Shown here: piece after piece, positions 52,602 through 60,107 of the stretch
How positions within the stretch are numbered: the stretch's first letter is position 1
Layout of the letters: every line of letters begins with the position of its first letter
Notes under the pieces: generated by a model
Database searches by the model: none
What the model was told of the DNA's origin: nothing
What the model saw: the letters and a program-made list of their open reading frames with translations, nothing else
Program-made: the position numbers and the translations under genes
Assembly (NCBI GenBank): GCA_964344055.1
Contig: CAYFLT010000009.1
Coordinates: forward strand, 17,111-81,110
DNA from: OFTM10 sp964344055
Lineage (GTDB): Bacteria > Actinomycetota > Acidimicrobiia > Acidimicrobiales > Aldehydirespiratoraceae
Length of the DNA stretch: 64,000 nt
Direction: 5' to 3'

Positions 52602-53593
52602 CAACCCTGGTTCTCGAAGATGGCCGAGAGGAAGTGGGCCATGATCCACGAGGTGGTGCGGGGCGACGCGATTCCCTGCAGACCGGTCATCTCGACGATG
52701 TCGAAACACCGCACGTTGCCCATGCTCGCCACCACCTCGAGGGCGGCCCGAAGGGGCCGGTAGGCGATGCCGAACGGTTCGGGAAGGGTCGTGGCGGGCA
52801 CGAGCCCGGCGTCGAAGACGTCGGTGTCGATCGAGACGTAGAGGTTCTCGGATTCCGGCATCACCTCGCGGATGACCTCGGGGCCCTCCTCGACCAGCCG
52901 CTTGGCGGTGATGATGTTGACGCCGCGCTCCCGCATGGCGTCGTGGTTCGACTTGGTGACGTTGCGAAGCCCGATCGCGGTGATGTTGCGGATCCACGGC
53001 ATCTCCGAGAGACGGCGCACGTTCGAGCCATGGGTGACCCGGGAACCGTTCACGACGTCGGTGAAGTCGGCGTGGGCATCGAAATGGACGAGGTCGACCT
53101 GGCCCAGGCTCTCGAGACCTCGACCGACCGCGATGCTGATCGAGTGATCACCACCGACACCGGCCACCACCTTGGTCCGGCCGACGAGCTGGTCGACCAC
53201 CGAGGTGATCGTGTTGAACGTCTCGACGGTGGACCCGCCCGAGATGGCGATGTCGCCGACGTCGGCCATGGTGACACCTTCGAGGTAGGTCTTCTCCTCT
53301 TCGATGTCGTACCAGCCGGCACAGCGGGTGCCGAGGGGCGGCGGGCTCTCGAAGTAGCCGCCCTCGTAGAAGAACACCGGCTGGCCCCGCACCGTCGACG
53401 CACCGGCCGACGAGCCGCTGCGGGTGTAGGGGAAACCGGTGCCGGCGTCGTAGGGGATGCCGAGCATCGCCACGTCGACGTCGAGCGTGCTGATGTCCTC
53501 GGCCATCGGGGCCCGGAAGAAGGTCTGCACCGGCAGCATCAGCTGGTGGTCGGCCGGGCTGGGGGCCAGGGGGCTGTGCATCTCGTCGCTCAC
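52601..53593 (-). CDS. Ureohydrolase (agmatinase/arginase family)
   Basis: 330 residues. Mn2 site motifs: GGDHSISIAV (His), LVHFDAHADFTD (three Asp and His), SIDTDVFDAG (two Asp). The following loop is LVPATTLPEPFG instead of the usual DPAxAPGTGTPExGG, so the guanidino-tail pocket differs from classic agmatinase and the substrate cannot be assigned. GTG 53591-53593 with AAAGGAC upstream. Lies between the BMC shell genes and the APH kinase, unusual for a microcompartment operon. Confidence 0.88.
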   Translation of the reverse strand: MSDEMHSPLAPSPADHQLMLPVQTFFRAPMAEDISTLDVDVAMLGIPYDAGTGFPYTRSGSSAGASTVRGQPVFFYEGGYFESPPPLGTRCAGWYDIEEEKTYLEGVTMADVGDIAISGGSTVETFNTITSVVDQLVGRTKVVAGVGGDHSISIAVGRGLESLGQVDLVHFDAHADFTDVVNGSRVTHGSNVRRLSEMPWIRNITAIGLRNVTKSNHDAMRERGVNIITAKRLVEEGPEVIREVMPESENLYVSIDTDVFDAGLVPATTLPEPFGIAYRPLRAALEVVASMGNVRCFDIVEMTGLQGIASPRTTSWIMAHFLSAIFENQG

Positions 53594-53616
53594 GACGCCT
53601 GTCCTTTCGGGGATTG

Positions 53617-53666
53617 TTCGACTCTCACGCTCATTCGATTCTCACGCTGGTTCGATTCTCACACGG
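53617..53666. repeat. Three 17-nt spaced direct repeats between shell and ureohydrolase genes
   Basis: TTCGACTCTCACGCT, TTCGATTCTCACGCT and TTCGATTCTCACACG begin at 53617, 53634 and 53651. They fill most of the 65-nt gap before the ureohydrolase GTG and reach into the shell-gene stop. Could be an operator array or simple duplication. Confidence 0.65.
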
Positions 53667-54321
53667 ACGCGGTGCCGTCACGGCCGACGATCTCAACCAG
53701 GCACGCTGTGATGGCGTCGCGGGCTGCGCTCACCGCCTCGGTGGTGCCGGCCATGTAGACGCGGCCGGCCGCGCCGATCATCCGGACGTCGACCAGGGTG
53801 ACGTCGGGGGCCACCCGTTCGGCCTCGTTGGCCACCACCCCGGCGAGCAGGGCCGGCGTCATCTCGTAGACCAGCAGGGACTGGCCCGGCACGATCATCG
53901 ACGCTTCCCGGGACCGGTTGATGATCACCGCGTGCTGGTCGGTGATGTCCTCGATCACGTCGGAGAAGAGGATGGTCGGCGTCAGCTGGTCCGTCGGACT
54001 GGCACCGATGCCGTCGAGGATGGCCTGGCCCGCGGCCGCGATGTCTTCTCGGTTCCCGGAGTGCAGCTCGAGCACACCGAACTGGCGCTCCACCATCAGC
54101 AACCCCACCTCGATGTCGGGGACGGATCGCAGGGCGAGGTCGCTGACCCGCTCGATGGCGAGTCCGGGGGCCACCTCGACGATGAGCGCGTGCTGTCCGA
54201 CGTAGGGCGGATAGCCCCGGGCGCGGGTGGGCGACCCGAGATAGGCCGCGAACTGGGGCTGGATGTCGGCCAGCTCCAGGTAGACGCGTAGCTCGGTTTC
54301 GGTGGCTGCGGCGGCGGTCAC
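53659..54321 (-). CDS. BMC tandem-domain shell protein (BMC-T), copy 1
   Basis: 220 residues, two BMC folds. Repeated block GLLMVERQFGVLELHSGNREDI and DVRMIGAAGRVYMAGT; PYVGQHALIVEVAPGLAIERVSDLAL starts domain 1. Forms pseudohexameric trimers in the shell, often with gated pores. GTG 54319-54321 lies 7 nt after the BMC-H stop. Paralogue of the 55199-55804 product. Confidence 0.9.
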   Translation of the reverse strand: MTAAAATETELRVYLELADIQPQFAAYLGSPTRARGYPPYVGQHALIVEVAPGLAIERVSDLALRSVPDIEVGLLMVERQFGVLELHSGNREDIAAAGQAILDGIGASPTDQLTPTILFSDVIEDITDQHAVIINRSREASMIVPGQSLLVYEMTPALLAGVVANEAERVAPDVTLVDVRMIGAAGRVYMAGTTEAVSAARDAITACLVEIVGRDGTASV

Positions 54322-54328
54322 CGGACCG

Positions 54329-54613
54329 CTACGCCTCGATGGTGAAGTCGGCCGCGAGGTCGGCGTGGGGCCGCGGGATGACGTGGACCGAGACCAGCTC
54401 ACCGATCTCGGCGGCCAGCTGGGCCCCGGCGTCGGTGGCGGCCTTCACCGCGCCCACTTCGCCACGGACCACGACGGCCACGAGGCCCGATCCGGTTTCC
54501 TTGGTGTCGACGACCTTCACGGCCGCGGCCTTCAGCATGGCGTCGGCGGCCGACAGCGCCGGGGCGTAGCCCCGGGTTTCGAGAATGCCGACTGCCTGGT
54601 TGGACATCGTCAT
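54329..54613 (-). CDS. BMC hexameric shell protein (BMC-H)
   Basis: 94 residues, PduA/CcmK fold: AVGILETRGYAPALSAADAMLKAAAV, VVRGEVGAVKAATDAGAQLA, SVHVIPRPHADL, all canonical. Major facet protein of the shell. First ATG (54611-54613) is favoured by AAGGAAG 7 nt upstream. Overlaps the EutN-type gene by 4 nt. Confidence 0.97.
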   Translation of the reverse strand: MTMSNQAVGILETRGYAPALSAADAMLKAAAVKVVDTKETGSGLVAVVVRGEVGAVKAATDAGAQLAAEIGELVSVHVIPRPHADLAADFTIEA

Positions 54614-54867
54614 GATGCTTCCTTTCCGTCGTCATCGATTGATCCGATGATGAGTGCGTCGATCGGGGGCATGCGGTCCATGCCGAGCCAGGCGGCCGCT
54701 CCCGATCCGGTGGCGATGAGGACTCGTTCCCCCACCGCCGATTGGAGGACGTCGACGGCCACGAACTTGGCGCCGTCGTCGCTCTCCACTTCGAGGAGGG
54801 CACCCTTGGGCAGCCCGTCCACACATTTGGTCATCCAGATGGACCCGATCACGGTTGCCTGGATCAT
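54610..54867 (-). CDS. BMC pentameric vertex protein (EutN/CcmL, BMC-P)
   Basis: 85 residues: MIQATVIGSIWMTKCVDGLPKG, FVAVDVLQSAVGERVLIATGS and IIGSID match EutN/CcmL. Caps the vertices of the icosahedral shell. ATG 54865-54867. Confidence 0.96.
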   Translation of the reverse strand: MIQATVIGSIWMTKCVDGLPKGALLEVESDDGAKFVAVDVLQSAVGERVLIATGSGAAAWLGMDRMPPIDALIIGSIDDDGKEAS

Positions 54868-55202
54868 GGTTCCTCCCGTTCGATGGTGACGCCGATCTCG
54901 CGGGCCCGGTCCCGGGCCAGCGGAGTGATGACGACCTTGGGTCCGACCACCAGCCGGCCACCCGCTCGGGCAGCGGCCATGATCGAGGATTCGGTGACGG
55001 CGCCGCTGGCGATGCGGATGCCATCGGGCGGCGGCGCCGACACAGGTGCCGAGGCAACAGCGGGCGCGGCCGGAGGCGGCGTCGCCACAGCGGTGGGCGT
55101 TGCGGGTGCGGCGGCCTCGCGTACACGACTGTCGACCGCCTCGCGGAGCATCTCGCGCACGAGCGCGCGGAGCTCCTCGCGAGGGATGGGCAGCTCGCTC
55201 AT
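54864..55202 (-). CDS. BMC-associated protein with N-terminal encapsulation-peptide-like helix
   Basis: 112 residues. Residues about 8-31 (REELRALVREMLREAVDS...) form an amphipathic helix of encapsulation-peptide type, followed by an Ala/Pro linker (to about 60) and a C-terminal segment ending RLVVGPKVVITPLARDRARE, a motif also found in other BMC accessory proteins. Catalytic residues not seen; a scaffold or assembly role is inferred. Overlaps BMC-P by 4 nt and BMC-T copy 2 by 4 nt. Confidence 0.75.
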   Translation of the reverse strand: MSELPIPREELRALVREMLREAVDSRVREAAAPATPTAVATPPPAAPAVASAPVSAPPPDGIRIASGAVTESSIMAAARAGGRLVVGPKVVITPLARDRAREIGVTIEREEP

Positions 55203-55804
55203 GCCAAGCTCCGCAGGGAGCGGTCGGCGTGGTCGGCGGCGGTGCGCACATCGAGCTCGGAGCCGGACAAGTACAGCCGGCCCGAGGCGCCCATCATCCG
55301 GCACTCGACCAGCTTGGTGTTGGCCGACTTCTCGGCCTCGTTGGCGGCGAGGATGGCGTAGGCGGCGGGCCGCATCTCCATGACGAAGAGGGTCTCGCCG
55401 GGAAGAACCATCGAGCCGTTGCGGCTGCGGTTGATGAGGAAGGCGTGCTGGCGGTCGATCCCGGCCACCACGTGGGCGGCCAGCACCTCCGGCGCCATGG
55501 CGTCGGTCTCCTTGGCACCCATTGCGTCGAGCACGGCGCCGGACGCGGCCCGCACCTGATCGGCGGAGCGTCCGTGGATCTCGAGGTAGCCGAACTGGCG
55601 CTCGACCACCAGGATCCCGGCGTCGACCTCGGCGTCCTTGAGGGCGATCGAGGTGAGCGGTTCGATGTCGAGGCCCGGCGCCACCTCGATGACCTGAGCG
55701 GCCATCCCCGATCGGGGCGGTCGACCCCGGATCCAGGTGGCGAGGTGACACATGGTCTGGGGCTGGAGCTGGTCGATGAATATGTTCGATCGGAGTTCGC
55801 CCAC
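55199..55804 (-). CDS. BMC tandem-domain shell protein (BMC-T), copy 2
   Basis: 201 residues, GTG 55802-55804 with GAGG upstream. GILVVERQFGYLEIHGRSAD and ECRMMGASGRLYLSGSEL parallel copy 1. Differs in its first 30 residues. Two BMC-T paralogues with one BMC-H and one BMC-P give a minimal shell set. Confidence 0.9.
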   Translation of the reverse strand: MGELRSNIFIDQLQPQTMCHLATWIRGRPPRSGMAAQVIEVAPGLDIEPLTSIALKDAEVDAGILVVERQFGYLEIHGRSADQVRAASGAVLDAMGAKETDAMAPEVLAAHVVAGIDRQHAFLINRSRNGSMVLPGETLFVMEMRPAAYAILAANEAEKSANTKLVECRMMGASGRLYLSGSELDVRTAADHADRSLRSLA

Positions 55805-55805
55805 G

Positions 55806-57296
55806 TCAGCCTCGCACCAGGTCCTGGATCTCTTCGAGGATGAGCCGGCGGATCTCGGCTCGCAGGTCGTCCTCGCTGCCGGTCGGAGCCGCCGGCGCGG
55901 CGGGAGCCTCTCGGCGCTCCCAGGGATCGATCGTCGAGAAGTCGGGGAAGTCGCCCGCATCGTTCGCGTACGCGGCGCGGGTCCACGTGACCAGATGGTC
56001 GGGTCTGAGGTTCTCCCCCAGCGAGCTCTTGCCGTAGAAGCCGGTGCCGATCGTCATGCTCGGCGCGAGGGCGGTGTCGAACCCGCCGGCACCGGCGGAG
56101 TTGCCGACATTGACCGACACCCGCAGGGCCGGAACGGCGGCAGCGAGCCGCACGACCGTGGTGGGGTCGGCGGAGTGGACGGCAGCGGAGTGGCCCGCGC
56201 CCGTGACTCGCAGCAAGGACACGGCCGTCCGGATCCCCCGGTCGGCCGAGGCCACTCGGGTGAACCCGAGCACCGGGCAGAGCTTCTCGTGGGTGAGCAC
56301 TTCCTCGGGGACCACCAGCGGGTAGGGCGTGACGAGCACTCGGGTGGTGCGGGCCACCCGCACGCCGGCCCGCTCGGCCACCCAGGCCGCACTCTTGCCG
56401 ACGGTCTCGGCGTTGTAGGCGCCATCCGGGTAGAGGTACTGGCGGATCCGCTCGGTCTCGTCCTCGTCGCAGACGTGGGCACCGGCGCGGGTCATCGCCG
56501 CGAGGAGACGGTCGGCGATCGCCTCCTCGGCCACCACGGTGGACTCGGCGGTGCACTGGACCGCGTGGTCGAACGCCACACTGTCGACGATCTGGGCGGC
56601 CGCTCGCTCGACATCCGCCGTGCGATCGACGAGGACCGGACAGTTTCCGGGCCCGACGCCGATGGCGGGGTTGCCCGAGCGGTAGGCGGCCCGGACCACG
56701 GCGCCGCCACCGGTGGCCACCACGACGTCGGTGTTCTCGTCGCTCATGAGCGCCTCGATGAGCGGCACACTCGGCTCTTCGACGACCTGGATGACGCCGT
56801 CGGGAGCACCCGCGGCCTCGGCGGCCTCGGCCATGATCCGGGCGGTGTGAACGCACACGCCCTTCGCAGCCGGATGGGGGCTGAGGACCACGGCGTTGCG
56901 AGTCATCAGGGCGAGGATGATCTTGAAGGTGACAGTGGAGACAGCCTGGGTGGACGGCGTGAGCCCGAAGATCACACCGGCCGGTTGGGGGATCTCCACG
57001 ATCTTGGACTCGGCGTCGATCCGGGGACTGACCAGGTCGGCGTCGAGGTAGAAGTCGACGATGCCGCGGGTGCCCATCTGGTTCTTGACGACCTTGTCGG
57101 CGGTGACCCCGAATCCGGTCTCGGCGAACTCCTCGTGGGCGAGTTCCTCGGCCCGCACGAAGGCGGCGTCGGTGGCGGCGGTGACGATGCGGGCGACGGC
57201 GGCCTGGTCGTAGGTCGAGAACTCGCTGACCGCCCAGCGGGCCCGGCGCATCATCATCGATGCCCGTCGCACGGCGGAGTCGATCGGCTTGCTCAC
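55806..57296 (-). CDS. CoA-acylating aldehyde dehydrogenase with C-terminal encapsulation-peptide-like helix
   Basis: 496 residues, PduP/EutE type. IFGLTPSTQAVSTVTFKIILAL, VGPGNCPVLVDRTAD, catalytic Cys in AVQCTAESTVV (not the glutathione-type C of NAD-only enzymes), SVNVGNSAGAGGFDTALAPSM. Converts an aldehyde plus CoA to acyl-CoA. After an Ala/Pro linker, the C-terminus (RAEIRRLILEEIQDLVRG) is an amphipathic helix typical of lumen targeting. GTG 57294-57296 has GGGGAGG upstream. Overlaps the PLP gene by 4 nt; no phosphotransacylase is encoded nearby. Confidence 0.93.
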   Translation of the reverse strand: MSKPIDSAVRRASMMMRRARWAVSEFSTYDQAAVARIVTAATDAAFVRAEELAHEEFAETGFGVTADKVVKNQMGTRGIVDFYLDADLVSPRIDAESKIVEIPQPAGVIFGLTPSTQAVSTVTFKIILALMTRNAVVLSPHPAAKGVCVHTARIMAEAAEAAGAPDGVIQVVEEPSVPLIEALMSDENTDVVVATGGGAVVRAAYRSGNPAIGVGPGNCPVLVDRTADVERAAAQIVDSVAFDHAVQCTAESTVVAEEAIADRLLAAMTRAGAHVCDEDETERIRQYLYPDGAYNAETVGKSAAWVAERAGVRVARTTRVLVTPYPLVVPEEVLTHEKLCPVLGFTRVASADRGIRTAVSLLRVTGAGHSAAVHSADPTTVVRLAAAVPALRVSVNVGNSAGAGGFDTALAPSMTIGTGFYGKSSLGENLRPDHLVTWTRAAYANDAGDFPDFSTIDPWERREAPAAPAAPTGSEDDLRAEIRRLILEEIQDLVRG

Positions 57297-58574
57297 GATC
57301 GACCTCCCCGGTCGGCGCGGGCCGCTGCCTTGCCGGCCGTGATGCCGGCATCGAGCCGCTCGAGGATCTCGTCGCACAGCTCCGGGCTGAGCAGCAGGCC
57401 CGGCTTGAACTGCATCACCGGATTGTCGAGGGCCGCGAAGATCGCCCAGATGCCGTTCTCGAAGCAGCCCCGCATCACGTGGTGGCCACCNNNNNNNNNN
57501 GTCCTGGCGGATCTCCACGAAGAAGTCGTCGTGGATCTTCGCCAGCTCCCGGACGCCGTCGCCGAGCCGGCGGGCGATGTGGTCGACCATGGAGCGGACT
57601 TCGGGCCGCTGGGTGATCTCGAGCACCTTGAGCCCGACGATCGCGCCGAGCTCGGCGCCGCCCATGGTGGATACGTGCGAGAAGCCGTCGACGTCGAGCC
57701 AGCCGGCGGCCCGTTCGTTGAGCAGGGTGGCGGCGATCGGGTAGATGCCACCGCAGATCCCCTTGCCCGTGACGATGATGGCATCGGTTCGGGTGCGCGC
57801 GGCGCTCGCGGGGAGGGNNNNNNNNNNCCGTGACGATGATGTCGGGATCGACGCCGTGCTTGGTGACCGCCCACAGCTCGCCGGTGCGCATGAGGCCGGT
57901 CTGGACCTCGTCGGCGATGTAGAGCGAACCGAACTCCTCACAGGCGGCCTTGACCGCGGCCAGGTAGCCGGGCGCGGGCATGCGGAAGCCGTAGGTGGCG
58001 GGGATGGTCTCGATGATCACCGCGGCGATGTCGCCCCCGGCGAGGGTCTGGCGCATGGCGTCGGCGTCGTTGAACGGCACGGTGACGAACTCGTCGGGGC
58101 GGTCGGCGAGGAAGGGCTCGGAGAAGCGTTCGTTCCCGGCGGCCACCGCCAGACCCGTGTGGCCGTGGTAGGCGCCGACCACCGACACGATCTTGCGCCG
58201 CTTGGTGGCCCAGCGGGCCGACTTGAGGGCGATGTCGATCGCCTCGCCGCCGCCGGAGGCGGAAAGTGGTGGTTGCCGAGGTCGAAGCGTTCCATCGCCG
58301 CTTCGAGGGTCTCGATCACTTCGGGATTGCGGTGACCGAGGTTGAAGACGCCGCCGTTTAGATGCAGGTCGATGAAGCGGCGACCGTCGAGGTCCCAGAT
58401 GAAATAGCCGTCGCGACGGTCGAGCACGAGATCGATCCCGGACTCGTCCCAGAACTCCGTCTTGGCCGGGTTCCAGTACTCGGCGGACCGGTCGAAGAGG
58501 TCCTGGCGCGAGTCGTAGCTGAAGAAGCCGAAGTCGAGCGTCGAGGCGTCGGAGGCGGGACCTGGTCCGGACAT
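57293..58574 (-). CDS. Class III PLP enzyme of the BMC operon, frame broken by gaps and a deletion
   Basis: N-terminal part SRQDLFDRSAEYWNPAKTEFWDE to DLGNHHFP reads in one frame. Near 58260 it jumps to the next frame at SGGGEAIDIALKSAR; homologues have about 25-30 more residues there, so 70-80 nt are missing. PLP features: GAYHGHTGLAVAAG, IADEVQTGLMRTGEL, Lys in VTGKGICGGIYPIAA. Gaps at 57491-57500 and 57818-57827. In RMM-type loci a class III enzyme acts as an amino-alcohol-phosphate phospho-lyase, giving the aldehyde. ATG 58572-58574, with a promoter placing the mRNA start about 3 nt upstream. Confidence 0.88.
57491..57500. other. Assembly gap (10 N) in the BMC PLP enzyme gene
   Basis: Sequence between EIRQD and GGHHVMRG is missing; several residues are expected there from homologues. 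Confidence 0.99.
57767..57841. repeat. 14-nt repeat around a spurious gap in the BMC PLP enzyme gene
   Basis: CCGTGACGATGATG at 57767-57780 and at 57828-57841, with 37 nt and 10 N (57818-57827) between. Deleting one copy plus the intervening sequence restores DPDIIVTGKG in frame. Confidence 0.85.
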
Positions 58575-58583
58575 CAGGGGCGA

Positions 58584-58612
58584 ATTCTGCACGAAGTGCA
58601 AACATATGTCAA
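58584..58612 (-). promoter_or_regulatory. Promoter of the BMC operon with TGCAC operator half-sites
   Basis: Minus strand TTGACA (58607-58612), 17-nt spacer, CAGAAT (58584-58589). TGCAC-GAA-GTGCA (58588-58600) lies over the -10 edge; further TGCAC/GTGCA half-sites at 58613-58617 and about 58640-58653. Expected start near 58577, i.e. almost leaderless for ATG 58574. Likely bound by the divergent TetR protein. Confidence 0.65.
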
Positions 58613-58665
58613 GTGCAACAGTTCACCGGGTCAGGTTTCTGCACACCATGTGCCACACTGAGCCG

Positions 58666-59316
58666 ATGGCCACCGTGGACGACGACATCGACGTCGACGA
58701 CACACCTCCGGCGCCCACCCGGTCGGTGCCCGCTCCCGACGAGGTGAAGGAGCTCGGGCGACGGGAAGCAAACAAGCGGGCCACCCGCCGAGCGCTCGGC
58801 GAAGCCGCGATCCGTCTCTTCCTCGAGCAGGGATTTGCGACCACCACCATCGACGAGATCGCCGACCTCGCGTCGGTGAGCCGGCGCACCTTCTTCCACT
58901 ACTTCCCCACCAAGGAGGCCGCAGCGTTCCCGGACCACGACACCCAGGTCGCGGACGTGCGCGAGGGTCTGGAGGCCTCCGACGAGTCCGGATCCGCCGC
59001 GGTCGCGGCCGCTGTCATCACCGCTGGGGTCGCCGAAATGGTCGACTCGAAGGCCTACGTCAGGCAGCGGTACGCGCTCCTCATGGAGATCCCCGAGATC
59101 CGCGACCAGGACATGCGCGACGACCTCGACTACGAGGACGTGCTCGCCGAGTACCTGTCGAGCGGGCCGATGTCCGGCTTCGAGGCCCGGTCCACCGCAG
59201 CCCAGATCGTCGGCACCATGCGCGCCGCGCTCACCGAGTGGGCCACCGACTCCGACTTCGACCCCGTGGCCGCGTTGAACAACAGCTGGGATCGCCTCGG
59301 CTACCTCGGACGCTGA
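58666..59316 (+). CDS. TetR family regulator of the BMC operon
   Basis: 216 residues. HTH at about 45-85: ALGEAAIRLFLEQGFATTTIDE then SVSRRTFFHYFPTKE. The C-terminal helical domain binds an unknown ligand. ATG 58666, divergent from the BMC PLP enzyme with TGCAC half-sites between. Probable local repressor; autoregulation likely from the same sites. Confidence 0.88.
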   Translation: MATVDDDIDVDDTPPAPTRSVPAPDEVKELGRREANKRATRRALGEAAIRLFLEQGFATTTIDEIADLASVSRRTFFHYFPTKEAAAFPDHDTQVADVREGLEASDESGSAAVAAAVITAGVAEMVDSKAYVRQRYALLMEIPEIRDQDMRDDLDYEDVLAEYLSSGPMSGFEARSTAAQIVGTMRAALTEWATDSDFDPVAALNNSWDRLGYLGR

Positions 59317-59317
59317 G

Positions 59318-60076
59318 CTAGAAGTTCGCCGTCTTGACGATGCCGCCGTCGACCCGGACGTTGGCACCGGTGGTGAAGCTCGCAGCCGGGCTGGCGAGGA
59401 AGGCGACGGTGCGGGCGATCTCCTCGGGCGTGCCCATCCGGCCCAGCGCCGGCAGACCCTCGACGAAGCCGAACATGTCGGGGTCCTCGGCCTTGATCTC
59501 GTCCCAGATGCCGCCCTCGAAGTAGACGGGTCCAGGTGACACGCAGTTCACCCGCACTCCCTCCGGTCCGCCCGCCTCGGCGAGCTGGCCGGTGAGGCTC
59601 ACCATGGCCGCCTTCATCGCTCCGTAAGCCGCTTCTTCGGGAGGGATCTGGGTCATCACGTTCGACGTGCTCGACACGAAGACGATCGACCCGGCTCCCG
59701 AGTCCGAGAGTGCCGGCATCACCTGTCCGGCGCCGCGTACGCAGTGCATGAGGTCGATCTCGAACGCCGCTCTCCACTGGGCCTCGGTGTCTCCACCCGG
59801 GCTCAGGGCCACGTTGCCGACGAAGACATCGAGGCCACCCAGCCGGTCGATGGCCCGAGTGAGCCAGGCCCGGTACGACTCGTCCTGGCCGACGTCGCAG
59901 GCCTCGCCCCATGCCGAGGAGCCGAGCTCGGTGACCGCGGCGTCGACGGCCTCCTGGCTCCGGGAGCAGATGGCCACCGACGCGCCCTCTGCCACGAGTT
60001 GGCGGGCGATGGCGAGGCCGATGCCCCGCGTCGCTCCGGTGACGATGGCGCGCTTTCCAGCGAGTCCGAGGTCCAT
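59318..60076 (-). CDS. Short-chain dehydrogenase/reductase
   Basis: 252 residues. TGATRGIGLAIA cofactor site (about 13-24), Ser about 138, catalytic Y-G-A-M-K, C-terminal FTTGANVRVDGG. Follows E2 by 31 nt, so it belongs to the dehydrogenase operon; it could be an acetoin/diacetyl-type reductase or an amino-alcohol dehydrogenase for the nearby BMC, neither proved. Convergent with tetR by 1 nt. Confidence 0.9.
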   Translation of the reverse strand: MDLGLAGKRAIVTGATRGIGLAIARQLVAEGASVAICSRSQEAVDAAVTELGSSAWGEACDVGQDESYRAWLTRAIDRLGGLDVFVGNVALSPGGDTEAQWRAAFEIDLMHCVRGAGQVMPALSDSGAGSIVFVSSTSNVMTQIPPEEAAYGAMKAAMVSLTGQLAEAGGPEGVRVNCVSPGPVYFEGGIWDEIKAEDPDMFGFVEGLPALGRMGTPEEIARTVAFLASPAASFTTGANVRVDGGIVKTANF

Positions 60077-60107
60077 TGCTTTGTCTCCAGGTCCTTGGTG
60101 AGATCGG

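Noticed and set aside
55752..57833. 693-codon open frame on the plus strand
   Set aside because: Antisense to the aldehyde dehydrogenase and passes through an N run; composition is Gly/Asp/His-rich shadow type.
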